NCBI GenBank assembly: GCA_017557635.1
Contig: JAFYYH010000008.1
Span: 1 to 64,000 of the forward strand
From: Bacteroidaceae bacterium
GTDB taxonomy: Bacteria; Bacteroidota; Bacteroidia; Bacteroidales; Bacteroidaceae
DNA: 64,000 nt
Direction of reading: 5' to 3'
In this document: positions 9,116 to 17,127 of the stretch, piece after piece
Layout: every line of letters starts with the position of its first letter
How positions within the stretch are numbered: the first letter of the stretch is position 1
The notes under the pieces: generated by a model
Told to the model about the DNA's origin: nothing
Seen by the model: the letters and a program-made list of their open reading frames with translations, nothing else
Databases searched by the model: none
Translations under genes and position numbers: made by a program

Positions 9116-10492
9116 TTATTCTTCAGGAAGGAACATGGGATCCCATGCCGGCAGTTTCTCAGGCTTCTTGTCAAGCAGCTTGAGGATATCGGCGGGAACA
9201 TATTTCTTTTCTACAACGAGACGGAACATGTACTCGTTGAACCACTCATCTGTCATGATGAGGAAGCCCTTGTAGCCCGATGTGTTTCCCCAGCTGTTTT
9301 CAACCATCCACTTCTTGGAGTTGCCCTCATCATCAAGGTCAACCGCCATCAGAGTCATGGCGTGTGAAGAGCCGCTGGCATGTGTCTGGACGCGCTGTTT
9401 CTTGTCCATGGGGAACTGGGTGTCAAACAGGGATGCATAATCCATGTTGGCCAGGTCAAGGGTACCCTTTTCTGAATCCAGATACTTTCTTACATCGCAT
9501 GAGAAATAGAGGGCGGTATTGTCCTTGATGGATGCTATCGCCATCTCCTTGATACGCTCAATGGGCAGATTGATGTAAACCCAGTTGTCACCGTCATACA
9601 CGTGACGGTCATAATCTATCTCATATGTCTTGTAATACTCTCGTACGGGATCATTCATGAACATGACGTAGTTGTTTTCAAGATCCTGGCCGATGAACTC
9701 GTCGTAGAAACTCTTGGGAGTATAGGTCTTACGGCTCACGAACTTACCCTTGGAATCATAGCGGGCCCATTCGAACTCTGTGGGAGGCACGCCCAGGCAC
9801 TTGACCAGGATACCGTAGATCTCGGTCAGCATCTCGACCTTGCGCTTGGAGGCATCGGCCGGCTTGAGTTCACGCAGTTCAAGACCGAACTGACGCAGTT
9901 TCTGTGACAGGATAGAGCGCATCTCGGAAGTGTTGTTGCTCTGATATGTCTCAGGCATCACATCCTTAGGCACTACGCCGTACTTCATGATAAGGTTTGA
10001 TACGCCGGTAAACTGGCCGCCGTCACCGATCGGGTTGTCAAAGAGCCAGTCAACCTCACGGTCATCGACCGGTTTGGAGCGGGTATCGATGATGGCCTGA
10101 AGGAAAAGGTTGGACTTTTCAAGCAGGTCATAGAATGAACAGTAGTTCTGGGAGAACTCGAACTCACCCAGGTCATGGGTTGTTATCATCTTGGCTCTGA
10201 GCACATTCAGTCCGGTAAAAAGCCAGCAACGTCCGGAAGATTTCTGGTTTGTGATTCCCTTTGTGGTAACCTTGTTTGAGAAATGGGTGTCTATCATTGC
10301 AAGGTTATCGGCATTGACTGCCAGAGTAGCGATAGACTGACCTGCAAGTGCGTTACGCACTGCCTTCTCAGCGGGTGTGTCATTGTATCCTTTACGGATC
10401 TGTTCAAGCATTCCATCAGTTATTCCCCCACTCTTTTGGGCAGATAGAGGAAGTGAGCACAATGCAAACAACAACAAAATCGACTTTCTCAT
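9116..10492 (-). CDS. pepC: Exported C1 cysteine aminopeptidase (PepC / bleomycin-hydrolase family)
   Basis: 458 residues. A signal peptide (MRKSIL...LPLSAQ, about 1-19) makes this an exported member of a family that is usually cytoplasmic. The active-site Cys89 lies in NQKSSGRCWLFTG, the His in GSSHAMTLM and the Asn in VENSWGN, so all three catalytic residues are present. The usual length of this family is about 440-460, so the gene is complete. It probably trims peptides in the periplasm together with the M16 peptidase immediately downstream. Confidence 0.93.
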   Translation of the reverse strand: MRKSILLLFALCSLPLSAQKSGGITDGMLEQIRKGYNDTPAEKAVRNALAGQSIATLAVNADNLAMIDTHFSNKVTTKGITNQKSSGRCWLFTGLNVLRAKMITTHDLGEFEFSQNYCSFYDLLEKSNLFLQAIIDTRSKPVDDREVDWLFDNPIGDGGQFTGVSNLIMKYGVVPKDVMPETYQSNNTSEMRSILSQKLRQFGLELRELKPADASKRKVEMLTEIYGILVKCLGVPPTEFEWARYDSKGKFVSRKTYTPKSFYDEFIGQDLENNYVMFMNDPVREYYKTYEIDYDRHVYDGDNWVYINLPIERIKEMAIASIKDNTALYFSCDVRKYLDSEKGTLDLANMDYASLFDTQFPMDKKQRVQTHASGSSHAMTLMAVDLDDEGNSKKWMVENSWGNTSGYKGFLIMTDEWFNEYMFRLVVEKKYVPADILKLLDKKPEKLPAWDPMFLPEE

Positions 10493-10516
10493 AATATGTG
10501 TATATTAATTAGATTG

Positions 10517-10524
10517 CAAATATA
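10517..10524 (-). promoter_or_regulatory. -7 box of the pepC-M16 operon
   Basis: Minus-strand TATATTTG fits TAnnTTTG, about 25 bp upstream of the pepC start. It lies back to back with the rnpB promoter. Confidence 0.5.
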
Positions 10525-10558
10525 GAACATATACAATTATGGTGTAGGAAAATATGCG

Positions 10559-10566
10559 TAATTTTG
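10559..10566 (+). promoter_or_regulatory. -7 box of rnpB
   Basis: TAATTTTG matches TAnnTTTG exactly. The mature RNase P RNA end predicted from helix P1 lies 7 bp further on, at the usual start-site distance. No convincing -33 TTTG is seen. Confidence 0.75.
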
Positions 10567-10572
10567 CGCTCC

Positions 10573-10941
10573 GAAAGCTGACCGGTCTGCCGCTGTCCCC
10601 TACGGGGCTGAGGAAAGTCCGGGCGACACAGAGCATTCCACTTCCTAACGGGAAGCAGTCGGCAACGGCTGATAAGCGCAGAAGAAAACAACCGCCGCAA
10701 GGTAAGGGTGAGAAGGTGGGGTAAGAGCCCACCAGGCCTGTGGTGACACAGGTGCTGTGCGCCTTGGAAGTTGCAAGTTCATGTATACCGGCGTCAGAGG
10801 GCTGCTCGCCTGAGCCGGAGGGTAGAACGCGCGTGACCATAAGGTTACGGAGCCATGCCGGTGACGGCAGGTCAAGATTAATGGCAGACAGGGAAAGTAC
10901 GTGTACCGACCCTACAGAACCCGGCTTACAGGTCAGCTTTT
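10573..10941 (+). ncRNA. rnpB: RNase P RNA (class A)
   Basis: The catalytic RNA of RNase P, which matures tRNA 5' ends. The universally conserved core GAGGAAAGTCCGGGC is at about 10609-10623, with its 3' partner ACAGAACCCGGCTTAC at about 10914-10929. The terminal helix P1 pairs AAAGCTGACC (10574-10583) with GGTCAGCTTT (10931-10940), which fixes both ends and gives about 369 nt. Both strands contain long reading frames across this RNA, but they are artefacts. There is no strong terminator directly after it; the next one is beyond the following gene. Confidence 0.95.
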
Positions 10942-10966
10942 GTTTGACAATCATAAAACTCAACAT

Positions 10967-11491
10967 ATGAAACGGGTACGCTGTCCCAAATGTGACCACT
11001 ACAACACTTTCGATGAGACTCTTTACAAAGAGGGCCAGTCACTCGTGTTCGAGTGCGAGAACTGCCGCAAACAGTTCAGGATACGTATCGGAACAAGCAA
11101 ACTGGCTGCCACCCAAAGGGATGCTGACCGCAAGAAAGAGGTCAACGACCAGGGATTCGGCTCCATCACCGTTGTAGAAAACGTATTCGGATTCCGCCAG
11201 AGTTTTGCCCTTCAGGAAGGTGAGAACATTATCGGCCGATACAATCCCGGTGACAACATCACCATACCCATTGACACAAACGACCGCAGTATGGACCGAC
11301 GTCACTGCGTCATCACCGTCAAGAAAGAGACATCAGGTGAAATCAGCTACACACTCAGGGACTTCCCAAGCCTGACAGGAACATTCCTGGACAACCGAAT
11401 CTTAGGAGACAGGGAAAGGGCCAGGATCGAAGACGGCGCCATAATCACCCTGGGCGCTACAACGATCATACTCCAGGCACCTGAACAATGA
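10967..11491 (+). CDS. Zinc-ribbon and FHA domain protein
   Basis: 174 residues. An N-terminal MJ0042-like zinc ribbon (Cys6, Cys9, Cys30, Cys33) is followed by a forkhead-associated domain (about 70-172, with ENIIGRYN, DRSMDRRHCVI and GTFLDNRIL). FHA domains bind phosphothreonine peptides, so a signalling or scaffolding role is likely, but no kinase is nearby. I chose the Met at 10967 because the ribbon begins there; earlier in-frame codons lie inside rnpB. The gene begins 25 bp after rnpB with no terminator or clear promoter between, so it may be expressed by read-through. A strong terminator follows its stop. Confidence 0.85.
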   Translation: MKRVRCPKCDHYNTFDETLYKEGQSLVFECENCRKQFRIRIGTSKLAATQRDADRKKEVNDQGFGSITVVENVFGFRQSFALQEGENIIGRYNPGDNITIPIDTNDRSMDRRHCVITVKKETSGEISYTLRDFPSLTGTFLDNRILGDRERARIEDGAIITLGATTIILQAPEQ

Positions 11492-11523
11492 AAAAAGCCG
11501 CACCATTACTGATGCGGCTTTTT
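11492..11523. terminator. Bidirectional intrinsic terminator
   Basis: AAAAAGCCGCA (11492-11502) and TGCGGCTTTTT (11513-11523) form an 11-bp stem with T runs on both strands. It serves the FHA gene from the left and the lipoprotein gene from the right. Confidence 0.9.
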
Positions 11524-11538
11524 CCTTTATTAATCATT

Positions 11539-12000
11539 TCATTTCTTACCAGTCTTTGTTGTACCGGGCTGCAGAATGCAGATCTTGAATTCATAGTCGC
11601 CCTGAATGTACTTCTTGAAGTCCTGCCATTCAATTACGAATGTGAGGATACCCTTCTCAACTTCATACCTGATATTCTGCATGATCAGTTCATGACCGTT
11701 GTCAACAGGGAAAACGTACGGAAGGATATTGTCACGGCCCTCGGCGTCAACCAGATAAGCCAGAACAGCACCGTTATTAAGTACATCATCAGTAATCTCA
11801 GGAATAGCGAACTCCTGATAGATATAAAAGCCGGGCTGGCCTTCTGTGCCTGATTCAAACCACTCGTTTCCTTTAGCAGTTTTATAGCCGACGGTCATAT
11901 CTGTACCCTGTTTGATAATCTCGTATGTCTCATAGGTGTCATGGAATTCACAACCTCCAAGAAGGAGTGCTGCAAGTACGGGAATAACAATCTTCTTCAT
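11539..12000 (-). CDS. Small hypothetical lipoprotein
   Basis: 153 residues, family not recognised. A lipoprotein signal (MKKIVIPVL...LLGGC) is followed by a compact, beta-rich domain with no familiar catalytic motif. The Met at 12000 was chosen because the lipoprotein signal starts there; the frame stays open upstream across the end of the neighbouring gene. A degenerate -7 box (TATCTTCG on the minus strand, about 12032-12039) could give it its own promoter. Confidence 0.75.
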   Translation of the reverse strand: MKKIVIPVLAALLLGGCEFHDTYETYEIIKQGTDMTVGYKTAKGNEWFESGTEGQPGFYIYQEFAIPEITDDVLNNGAVLAYLVDAEGRDNILPYVFPVDNGHELIMQNIRYEVEKGILTFVIEWQDFKKYIQGDYEFKICILQPGTTKTGKK

Positions 12001-12073
12001 AACAATAATTTTTAGTATTCTGTATTTAAGACGAAGATAACAGGCTTTTGTTAATACTGACGACGTATTATTT

Positions 12074-12529
12074 TTACTGTTCGTCATATCTTGACAGTTG
12101 CTGATTGGATCTCTGACCCTTCCTTGATGCACGGATATTGATAGGCATAGAGACCTTATATCTTACAGGTTCACCGTTCTTTGTGGCAGGAATCCAGCGA
12201 GGCATGCCTTTAATAAGCCTGAGAACCTCTTCGTCAATTGAATAATCAAGACCTTTAAGGATGCCGACGTAGGTTATGTCACCTGATTTCTCAACTGTGA
12301 ACTCAACCTCCATCCTTCCTCTGATGGAACGCTTCTGAGCATCTTCGGGATATTGGAAATTGTGATTGATGTATTCGTACATCTTCTCTATTCCACCCTT
12401 GAACTCCGGTTGAGTAATGACATCCTCTGTTTTTTTCTGTGTTTCTTTAGCTACGGAATCCTTTTCAGACTGGGCAAATACCGGTCCGAAAGCAGACAAC
12501 AGGATTAGCAGCAAGGCAATTTTTCGCAT
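12074..12529 (-). CDS. Exported TonB C-terminal-domain protein
   Basis: 151 residues. A cleavable-looking signal peptide (ends PVFAQ, about 20) and a short linker are followed by a TonB C-terminal domain (about 42-133: PEFKGGIEKMYEYINHNFQYP, GRMEVEFTVEKSGDI, EEVLRLIKGMPRW). True TonB proteins have an uncleaved anchor and a proline-rich spacer, and neither is present here. It may therefore be a soluble periplasmic relative rather than an energy transducer. The ExbB/ExbD genes are not nearby. Confidence 0.8.
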   Translation of the reverse strand: MRKIALLLILLSAFGPVFAQSEKDSVAKETQKKTEDVITQPEFKGGIEKMYEYINHNFQYPEDAQKRSIRGRMEVEFTVEKSGDITYVGILKGLDYSIDEEVLRLIKGMPRWIPATKNGEPVRYKVSMPINIRASRKGQRSNQQLSRYDEQ

Positions 12530-12596
12530 CGTGTTTTTTTATTTCTCGATACTTTGATAAACGACAGGACGTTTGGTTAAATCAAAACCGAAAATC

Positions 12597-14033
12597 TTAA
12601 CATTTTTTCTCAAGCGCGGTAACCACCTCGACATGCTGTGTATGCGGGAACATATCAACCGGCTGAACTGCCGTAACCCTGTAACCCTGATCAAGCAAAG
12701 CCAGGTCACGGGCCTGAGTGGCAGGATTGCAACTGACATAAACAATGCGTTTGGGAGCCGCCTTGAGTATCACATCGACTACATCGGGATGCATTCCGGC
12801 GCGAGGAGGATCAGTTATGATGACATCGGGAGTACCGTGCTCGGCAATGAAACTCTCGTTAAGCACATCCTTCATATCACCTGCAAAGAACTCAGTGTTG
12901 TCAATATTGTTCAGTGCAGCATTGATCTTGGCATCCTCGATAGCCTCGGGCACATACTCGATTCCTATCACCTTCTTTGCTCCGGCCGATATGAACTGAG
13001 CAATGGTTCCGGTACCGGTGTAAAGGTCATAGACCACCTCGTCCGGCTTGAGTTGAGCCAGTTTACGAACCACCGAATAAAGCCTATAAGCCTGACGGCT
13101 GTTGGTCTGGAAGAATGATTTGGGACCGATCTTGAACCTGAGGTTCTCCATTGTCTCGTAGATGAATTCCTCTCCACGGAAAACATGGACATCCAGATCG
13201 CCGAATGTATCGTTACACTTGTTGTTAATGACGTACAGAAGTGAAGTAATCTCCGGAAAACTATCTGATATATGCTGCATCAGACCCATGAACTGTTCCT
13301 TCTCAGAAGGATTGGTAACCTTTGCCTGAAGGAGAACCATTATCTGTCCGGTGGTTACCACTCGAACCATCATGTCACGCAGGATACCCTCCTGGGAACG
13401 AAGGTTTATGAAGGGAATTCCATGCTCAACCGCGTATTCATAAGACGAGTTGCGGATGCGGTCCGATATCTCATCCTGAAGCCAGCATTCACTGATGTGA
13501 AGCACCTTGTCAAACGCTCCCGGAATATGAAATCCAAGGCCCGGCTGCTTGCGCTGAGCATTGTTTTCGGGGTTATCGAGTTCTGTCAGTTCCTCTTGTG
13601 TGAGCCACCTCATGTTGCTGAACGAATACTCCAGTTTGTTGCGGTAGCGCATAGTCTCTTCGGACCCCAGTATCGGACTGATTTCCGGGAGCTCGACTTT
13701 GGCTATCCTGGTGAGGTTGTCAACCACCTGCTGCTGCTTGAAACGGAGTTGCTCCTCATACGGAAGATTCTGCCATTTGCAGCCTCCGCAGATACCGAAA
13801 TGGCGGCAGAACGGAACGGCGCGGACACTTGACAGTTTATGGAACTTTACGGCTACCGCCTCGGCATAACTGTGCTTCTTCTTGAGGATCTTGAGGTCAA
13901 CTACATCACCGGGAACCACAAACGGCACAAACACCACCAGATCATTGATTCTGACCAGTGATTTGCCCTCGGCTGCCACTCCCGTTATGGTTACGTTCTC
14001 AATTATGGGTTGTTCGCGTCTCTTTCTGGACAT
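12597..14033 (-). CDS. rlmD: 23S rRNA (uracil-5-)-methyltransferase, RlmD/RumA family
   Basis: 478 residues. An N-terminal TRAM domain (about 10-68) is followed by an iron-sulphur cluster region with Cys76, Cys82 and Cys85 (CRHFGICGGCKWQ); a later Cys (SECWLQ) probably supplies the fourth ligand. The C-terminal SAM methyltransferase domain has LYTGTGTIAQF for SAM binding and the catalytic Cys in VYVSCNPATQARDL. It methylates a uridine in 23S rRNA; whether the target equals E. coli U1939 cannot be told from sequence. It diverges from ppdK. Confidence 0.92.
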   Translation of the reverse strand: MSRKRREQPIIENVTITGVAAEGKSLVRINDLVVFVPFVVPGDVVDLKILKKKHSYAEAVAVKFHKLSSVRAVPFCRHFGICGGCKWQNLPYEEQLRFKQQQVVDNLTRIAKVELPEISPILGSEETMRYRNKLEYSFSNMRWLTQEELTELDNPENNAQRKQPGLGFHIPGAFDKVLHISECWLQDEISDRIRNSSYEYAVEHGIPFINLRSQEGILRDMMVRVVTTGQIMVLLQAKVTNPSEKEQFMGLMQHISDSFPEITSLLYVINNKCNDTFGDLDVHVFRGEEFIYETMENLRFKIGPKSFFQTNSRQAYRLYSVVRKLAQLKPDEVVYDLYTGTGTIAQFISAGAKKVIGIEYVPEAIEDAKINAALNNIDNTEFFAGDMKDVLNESFIAEHGTPDVIITDPPRAGMHPDVVDVILKAAPKRIVYVSCNPATQARDLALLDQGYRVTAVQPVDMFPHTQHVEVVTALEKKC

Positions 14034-14052
14034 AATGCTTTCTTTTGGGGTG

Positions 14053-14060
14053 CAAAGTTA
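14053..14060 (-). promoter_or_regulatory. -7 box of rlmD
   Basis: Minus-strand TAACTTTG fits TAnnTTTG, about 20 bp upstream of the start codon. Confidence 0.5.
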
Positions 14061-14156
14061 GTCAATTCCGGCGGCTGTATTGGGAAAAAGGTTACAATTA
14101 TTACTCAAAAAGAGAAAATAGAGCGCATAAAAACACATCTTTTAATAATAAATGAG

Positions 14157-14164
14157 TACCTTTG
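14157..14164 (+). promoter_or_regulatory. -7 box of ppdK
   Basis: TACCTTTG fits TAnnTTTG. The surrounding GAGTACCTTTGCA and the following ACGAAAAAG closely match the promoter of tRNA-Lys at 34567-34574, which suggests a strong promoter. It lies downstream of the ATG at 14152, which excludes that codon as the start of ppdK. Confidence 0.65.
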
Positions 14165-14232
14165 CACCCGCTAAACGAAAAAGGACTTATCGTATCGCAC
14201 GACATAAACAAAACAACATATTCAATTTATTT

Positions 14233-16959
14233 ATGAGCGAAAAAAGAGTTTACAAGTTCGGAAACGGACAGGCTGAGGGAAATGCCCAAATGCGTAATCT
14301 GCTTGGTGGCAAGGGAGCTAACCTTGCTGAGATGAATCTGCTTGGTGTACCGGTACCTCCGGGTTTCACAATCACCACTGATGTTTGCAACGAGTATTAT
14401 CAGATTGGTCGCGACAAGGTTGTTGCCATTCTGAAGAACGATGTTGAGGATGCTATCCGCCACATCGAGAAACTGATGAACTCAAAGTTCGGTGATGTTG
14501 AGAATCCCCTTCTCGTATCAGTACGTTCAGGTGCCCGCGCTTCAATGCCGGGTATGATGGATACCATCCTGAACCTGGGACTCAATGACGAGGTTGTAGA
14601 GGGTCTGTCACGTAAGACAGGCAACCCCCACTTCGCTTGGGACAGCTACCGTCGTTTCGTACAGATGTACGGTGACGTTGTTCTGGGTATGAAGCCCCTG
14701 AACAAGACCGATGTTGACCCCTTCGAGGCAATCATCGAGAAGGTTAAGGAGGAGAGCGGCGTAGTTCTGGATAAGGACCTGAGCGTTGACGACCTCAAGA
14801 AACTGGTTAAGCTGTTCAAGGCTGCCGTTAAGGAGCGCACCGGTCACGACTTCCCGACCAGCGCTATGGATCAGCTCTGGGGCGCTATCTGCGCTGTATT
14901 CGGTTCATGGAACAACGAGCGCGCCATCCTGTATCGTAAGATGGAGGGAATACCCGATGAGTGGGGTACTGCCGTATCAGTTATGGCTATGGTATTCGGT
15001 AACATGGGTGACACATCTGCTACAGGTGTATGCTTCAGCCGTGACGCCGCTACCGGTGAGAACCTCTTCAACGGTGAGTATCTGGTTAACGCACAGGGTG
15101 AGGACGTAGTTGCAGGTATCCGCACTCCGCAGCAGATCACAATCGAGGGTTCAAAGCGTTGGGCTGCTCTGGCAGGCGTATCTGAGGAGGAGCGCAAGGC
15201 CAAGTATCCTTCAATGGAAGAGGCTATGCCCGCTATCTACAAGGAGCTGGATGCTCTTCAGACAAAGCTTGAGAACCACTATCACGATATGCAGGATATG
15301 GAGTTCACCGTTCAGGAGGGCAAGCTCTGGTTCCTCCAGACACGTAACGGTAAGCGCACAGGTACCGCTATGGTTAAGATCGCCATGGACCTGATGCACG
15401 AGGGTCTGATCGACGAGAAGACCGCTATCCAGCGCTGCGAGCCTCAGAAGCTCGACGAGCTGCTCCACCCCGTATTCGATAAGAACGCTCTTAAGAAGGC
15501 TAAGGTTCTGACCACCGGTCTTCCCGCTTCACCGGGTGCCGCTTGCGGTCAGATCGTATTCAATGCCGATGACGCTGAGGCTTGGCACAAGAATGGCCAC
15601 AAGGTTATCATGGTACGTATCGAGACTTCACCTGAGGATCTGGCCGGTATGGCTGCTGCCGAGGGTATCCTGACATGCCGTGGCGGTATGACCAGCCACG
15701 CTGCAGTTGTTGCTCGCGGTATGGGTAAGTGCTGCGTATCAGGTGCCGGTGCACTGAGCGTTGACTACGTTAAGAAGACAGTTAAGATTGAGGACGTTGT
15801 CCTGAAGGAAGGTGACTATATTTCAATCAACGGTTCAACAGGTCAGGTATTCGAGGGTCAGATTGAGACCAAGGCTGCCGAGATCAGCGGCGACTTCGCT
15901 GAGCTGATGGATCTGTGCAACAAGTACACACGTCTGGTTGTCCGCACAAATGCTGATACTCCTCACGATGCTGAGGTTGCCCGCACATTCGGTGCCGTTG
16001 GTATCGGTCTGTGCCGTACCGAGCACATGTTCTTTGAGGGTGAGAAGATCAAGGCTATGCGTGAGATGATCCTTGCTGAGAACAAGGAGGGTCGCGAGAA
16101 GGCTCTTGCCAAGCTGCTCCCCTATCAGACCAAGGACTTCTACGGAATTCTGAAGGCAATGGACGGACTGCCCGTCAACATCCGTCTGCTCGATCCTCCC
16201 TTGCACGAGTTCGTACCTCACGATAAGAAGGGACAGCAGGAGATGGCCGATGCAATGGGCGTAACTCTGGAGCAGATCAAGGCTCGCGTAGAGTCTCTGT
16301 CAGAGAACAACCCGATGCTGGGTCACCGCGGTTGCCGTCTGGGTAACACCTATCCTGAGATCACCGAGATGCAGACCAAGGCTATCATCGGCGCTGCCAT
16401 CCAGCTCCGCAAGGAGGGCATGAATCCGAAGCCCGAGATCATGGTTCCGCTGGTAGGTAAGCACTACGAGTTCGAGCAGCAGGAGGAGATCATCCGCGCT
16501 ACCGCAGCTCAGCTCTTCAAGGAAGAGGGTGTTGAGCCGTTCGAGTTCAAGGTTGGTACAATGATCGAGATCCCGCGTGCCGCTCTTACCGCTGATGCAG
16601 TTGCAGCCCGCGCCGAGTACTTCTCATTCGGTACCAATGACCTGACTCAGATGACATTCGGTTACTCACGTGACGATATCGCTTCATTCCTCCCCGTTTA
16701 TCTGGAGAAGAAGATCCTTAAGGTTGACCCGTTCCAGGTTCTCGACCAGAAGGGTGTAGGCCAGCTCATCAAGATGGCTGTAGAGAAGGGCCGTTCAGTT
16801 CGTCCCGATCTGAAGTGCGGTATCTGCGGCGAGCATGGTGGCGAGCCTTCATCAGTTAAGTTCTGCGACAAGGTTGGTCTGAACTACGTAAGTTGCTCAC
16901 CCTTCCGCGTGCCTATCGCACGTCTCGCAGCAGCTCAGGGTGCTATCGAAAACTGCTAA
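14233..16959 (+). CDS. ppdK: Pyruvate, phosphate dikinase
   Basis: 908 residues, the normal length. The enzyme interconverts pyruvate, ATP and phosphate with PEP, AMP and pyrophosphate, linking glycolysis and gluconeogenesis. It has an N-terminal ATP-grasp region (about 1-340, starting KRVYKFGNGQAEG and GGKGANLAEM). The swivelling phosphohistidine domain has catalytic His489 in CRGGMTSHAAVVARGMG. The C-terminal TIM barrel has GTMIEIPRAAL, FFSFGTNDLTQM-like EYFSFGTNDLTQM, and the catalytic Cys in KCGICGEHGG. The start at 14233 gives the conserved N-terminus and a leader of about 60 nt. Codon use is visibly more restricted than in neighbours (GGT, CGT, AAG, GAG), as expected for high expression. 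The stop codon lies in the loop of a 12-bp hairpin. Confidence 0.97.
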   Translation: MSEKRVYKFGNGQAEGNAQMRNLLGGKGANLAEMNLLGVPVPPGFTITTDVCNEYYQIGRDKVVAILKNDVEDAIRHIEKLMNSKFGDVENPLLVSVRSGARASMPGMMDTILNLGLNDEVVEGLSRKTGNPHFAWDSYRRFVQMYGDVVLGMKPLNKTDVDPFEAIIEKVKEESGVVLDKDLSVDDLKKLVKLFKAAVKERTGHDFPTSAMDQLWGAICAVFGSWNNERAILYRKMEGIPDEWGTAVSVMAMVFGNMGDTSATGVCFSRDAATGENLFNGEYLVNAQGEDVVAGIRTPQQITIEGSKRWAALAGVSEEERKAKYPSMEEAMPAIYKELDALQTKLENHYHDMQDMEFTVQEGKLWFLQTRNGKRTGTAMVKIAMDLMHEGLIDEKTAIQRCEPQKLDELLHPVFDKNALKKAKVLTTGLPASPGAACGQIVFNADDAEAWHKNGHKVIMVRIETSPEDLAGMAAAEGILTCRGGMTSHAAVVARGMGKCCVSGAGALSVDYVKKTVKIEDVVLKEGDYISINGSTGQVFEGQIETKAAEISGDFAELMDLCNKYTRLVVRTNADTPHDAEVARTFGAVGIGLCRTEHMFFEGEKIKAMREMILAENKEGREKALAKLLPYQTKDFYGILKAMDGLPVNIRLLDPPLHEFVPHDKKGQQEMADAMGVTLEQIKARVESLSENNPMLGHRGCRLGNTYPEITEMQTKAIIGAAIQLRKEGMNPKPEIMVPLVGKHYEFEQQEEIIRATAAQLFKEEGVEPFEFKVGTMIEIPRAALTADAVAARAEYFSFGTNDLTQMTFGYSRDDIASFLPVYLEKKILKVDPFQVLDQKGVGQLIKMAVEKGRSVRPDLKCGICGEHGGEPSSVKFCDKVGLNYVSCSPFRVPIARLAAAQGAIENC

Positions 16960-16973
16960 TCGCAGTTTTCGAT
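16945..16973. repeat. Perfect hairpin around the ppdK stop codon
   Basis: The last four sense codons of ppdK (ATCGAAAACTGC, 16945-16956) are repeated as an exact inverted copy (16962-16973), with the stop codon in the 5-base loop. No T run follows, so it is not an ordinary terminator; that comes at 17081-17113. Confidence 0.85.
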
Positions 16974-16978
16974 TATAC

Positions 16979-17040
16979 GACCTCCTTTTAGTTTCCTAAC
17001 GGAAACGAGCCGTCCTCCGGACGGGTACGGCTGATAGCCG
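16979..17040 (+). repeat. Candidate 3'-end element, copy A
   Basis: It begins GACCTCCTTTTAGTTT, then forms a small hairpin GTTTCC-TAAC-GGAAAC (about 16991-17006). A GC-rich hairpin follows, CCGTCC-TCC-GGACGG (17010-17024). Copy B at 34728-34815 has the same order and shares GACCTC-TTTTAGTTT and CCTCCGG. No protein frame is evident. Confidence 0.5.
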
Positions 17041-17080
17041 TACTACAACTGCAAGAAGGAAGTATTATTCACACATAAAT

Positions 17081-17113
17081 AAAGGTGGCGGACCGAATGG
17101 CCCGCCTCCTTTG
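17081..17113. terminator. Terminator between ppdK and the converging operon
   Basis: AAAGGTGGCGG (17081-17091) and CCCGCCTCCTTT (about 17101-17112) form a GC-rich stem. It lies between converging transcription units and probably serves both. Confidence 0.7.
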
Positions 17114-17127
17114 TTATATAGGTTTTA

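Noticed and set aside
10505-10999. Long open frames on both strands across the region
   Set aside because: They overlap rnpB, whose conserved core and P1 helix are clear; the frames are by-products of the RNA sequence.
14152-14232. ATG at 14152 as the start of ppdK
   Set aside because: It lies upstream of the -7 box at 14157-14164 and adds 27 basic residues not seen in the family; the ATG at 14233 gives the conserved N-terminus.
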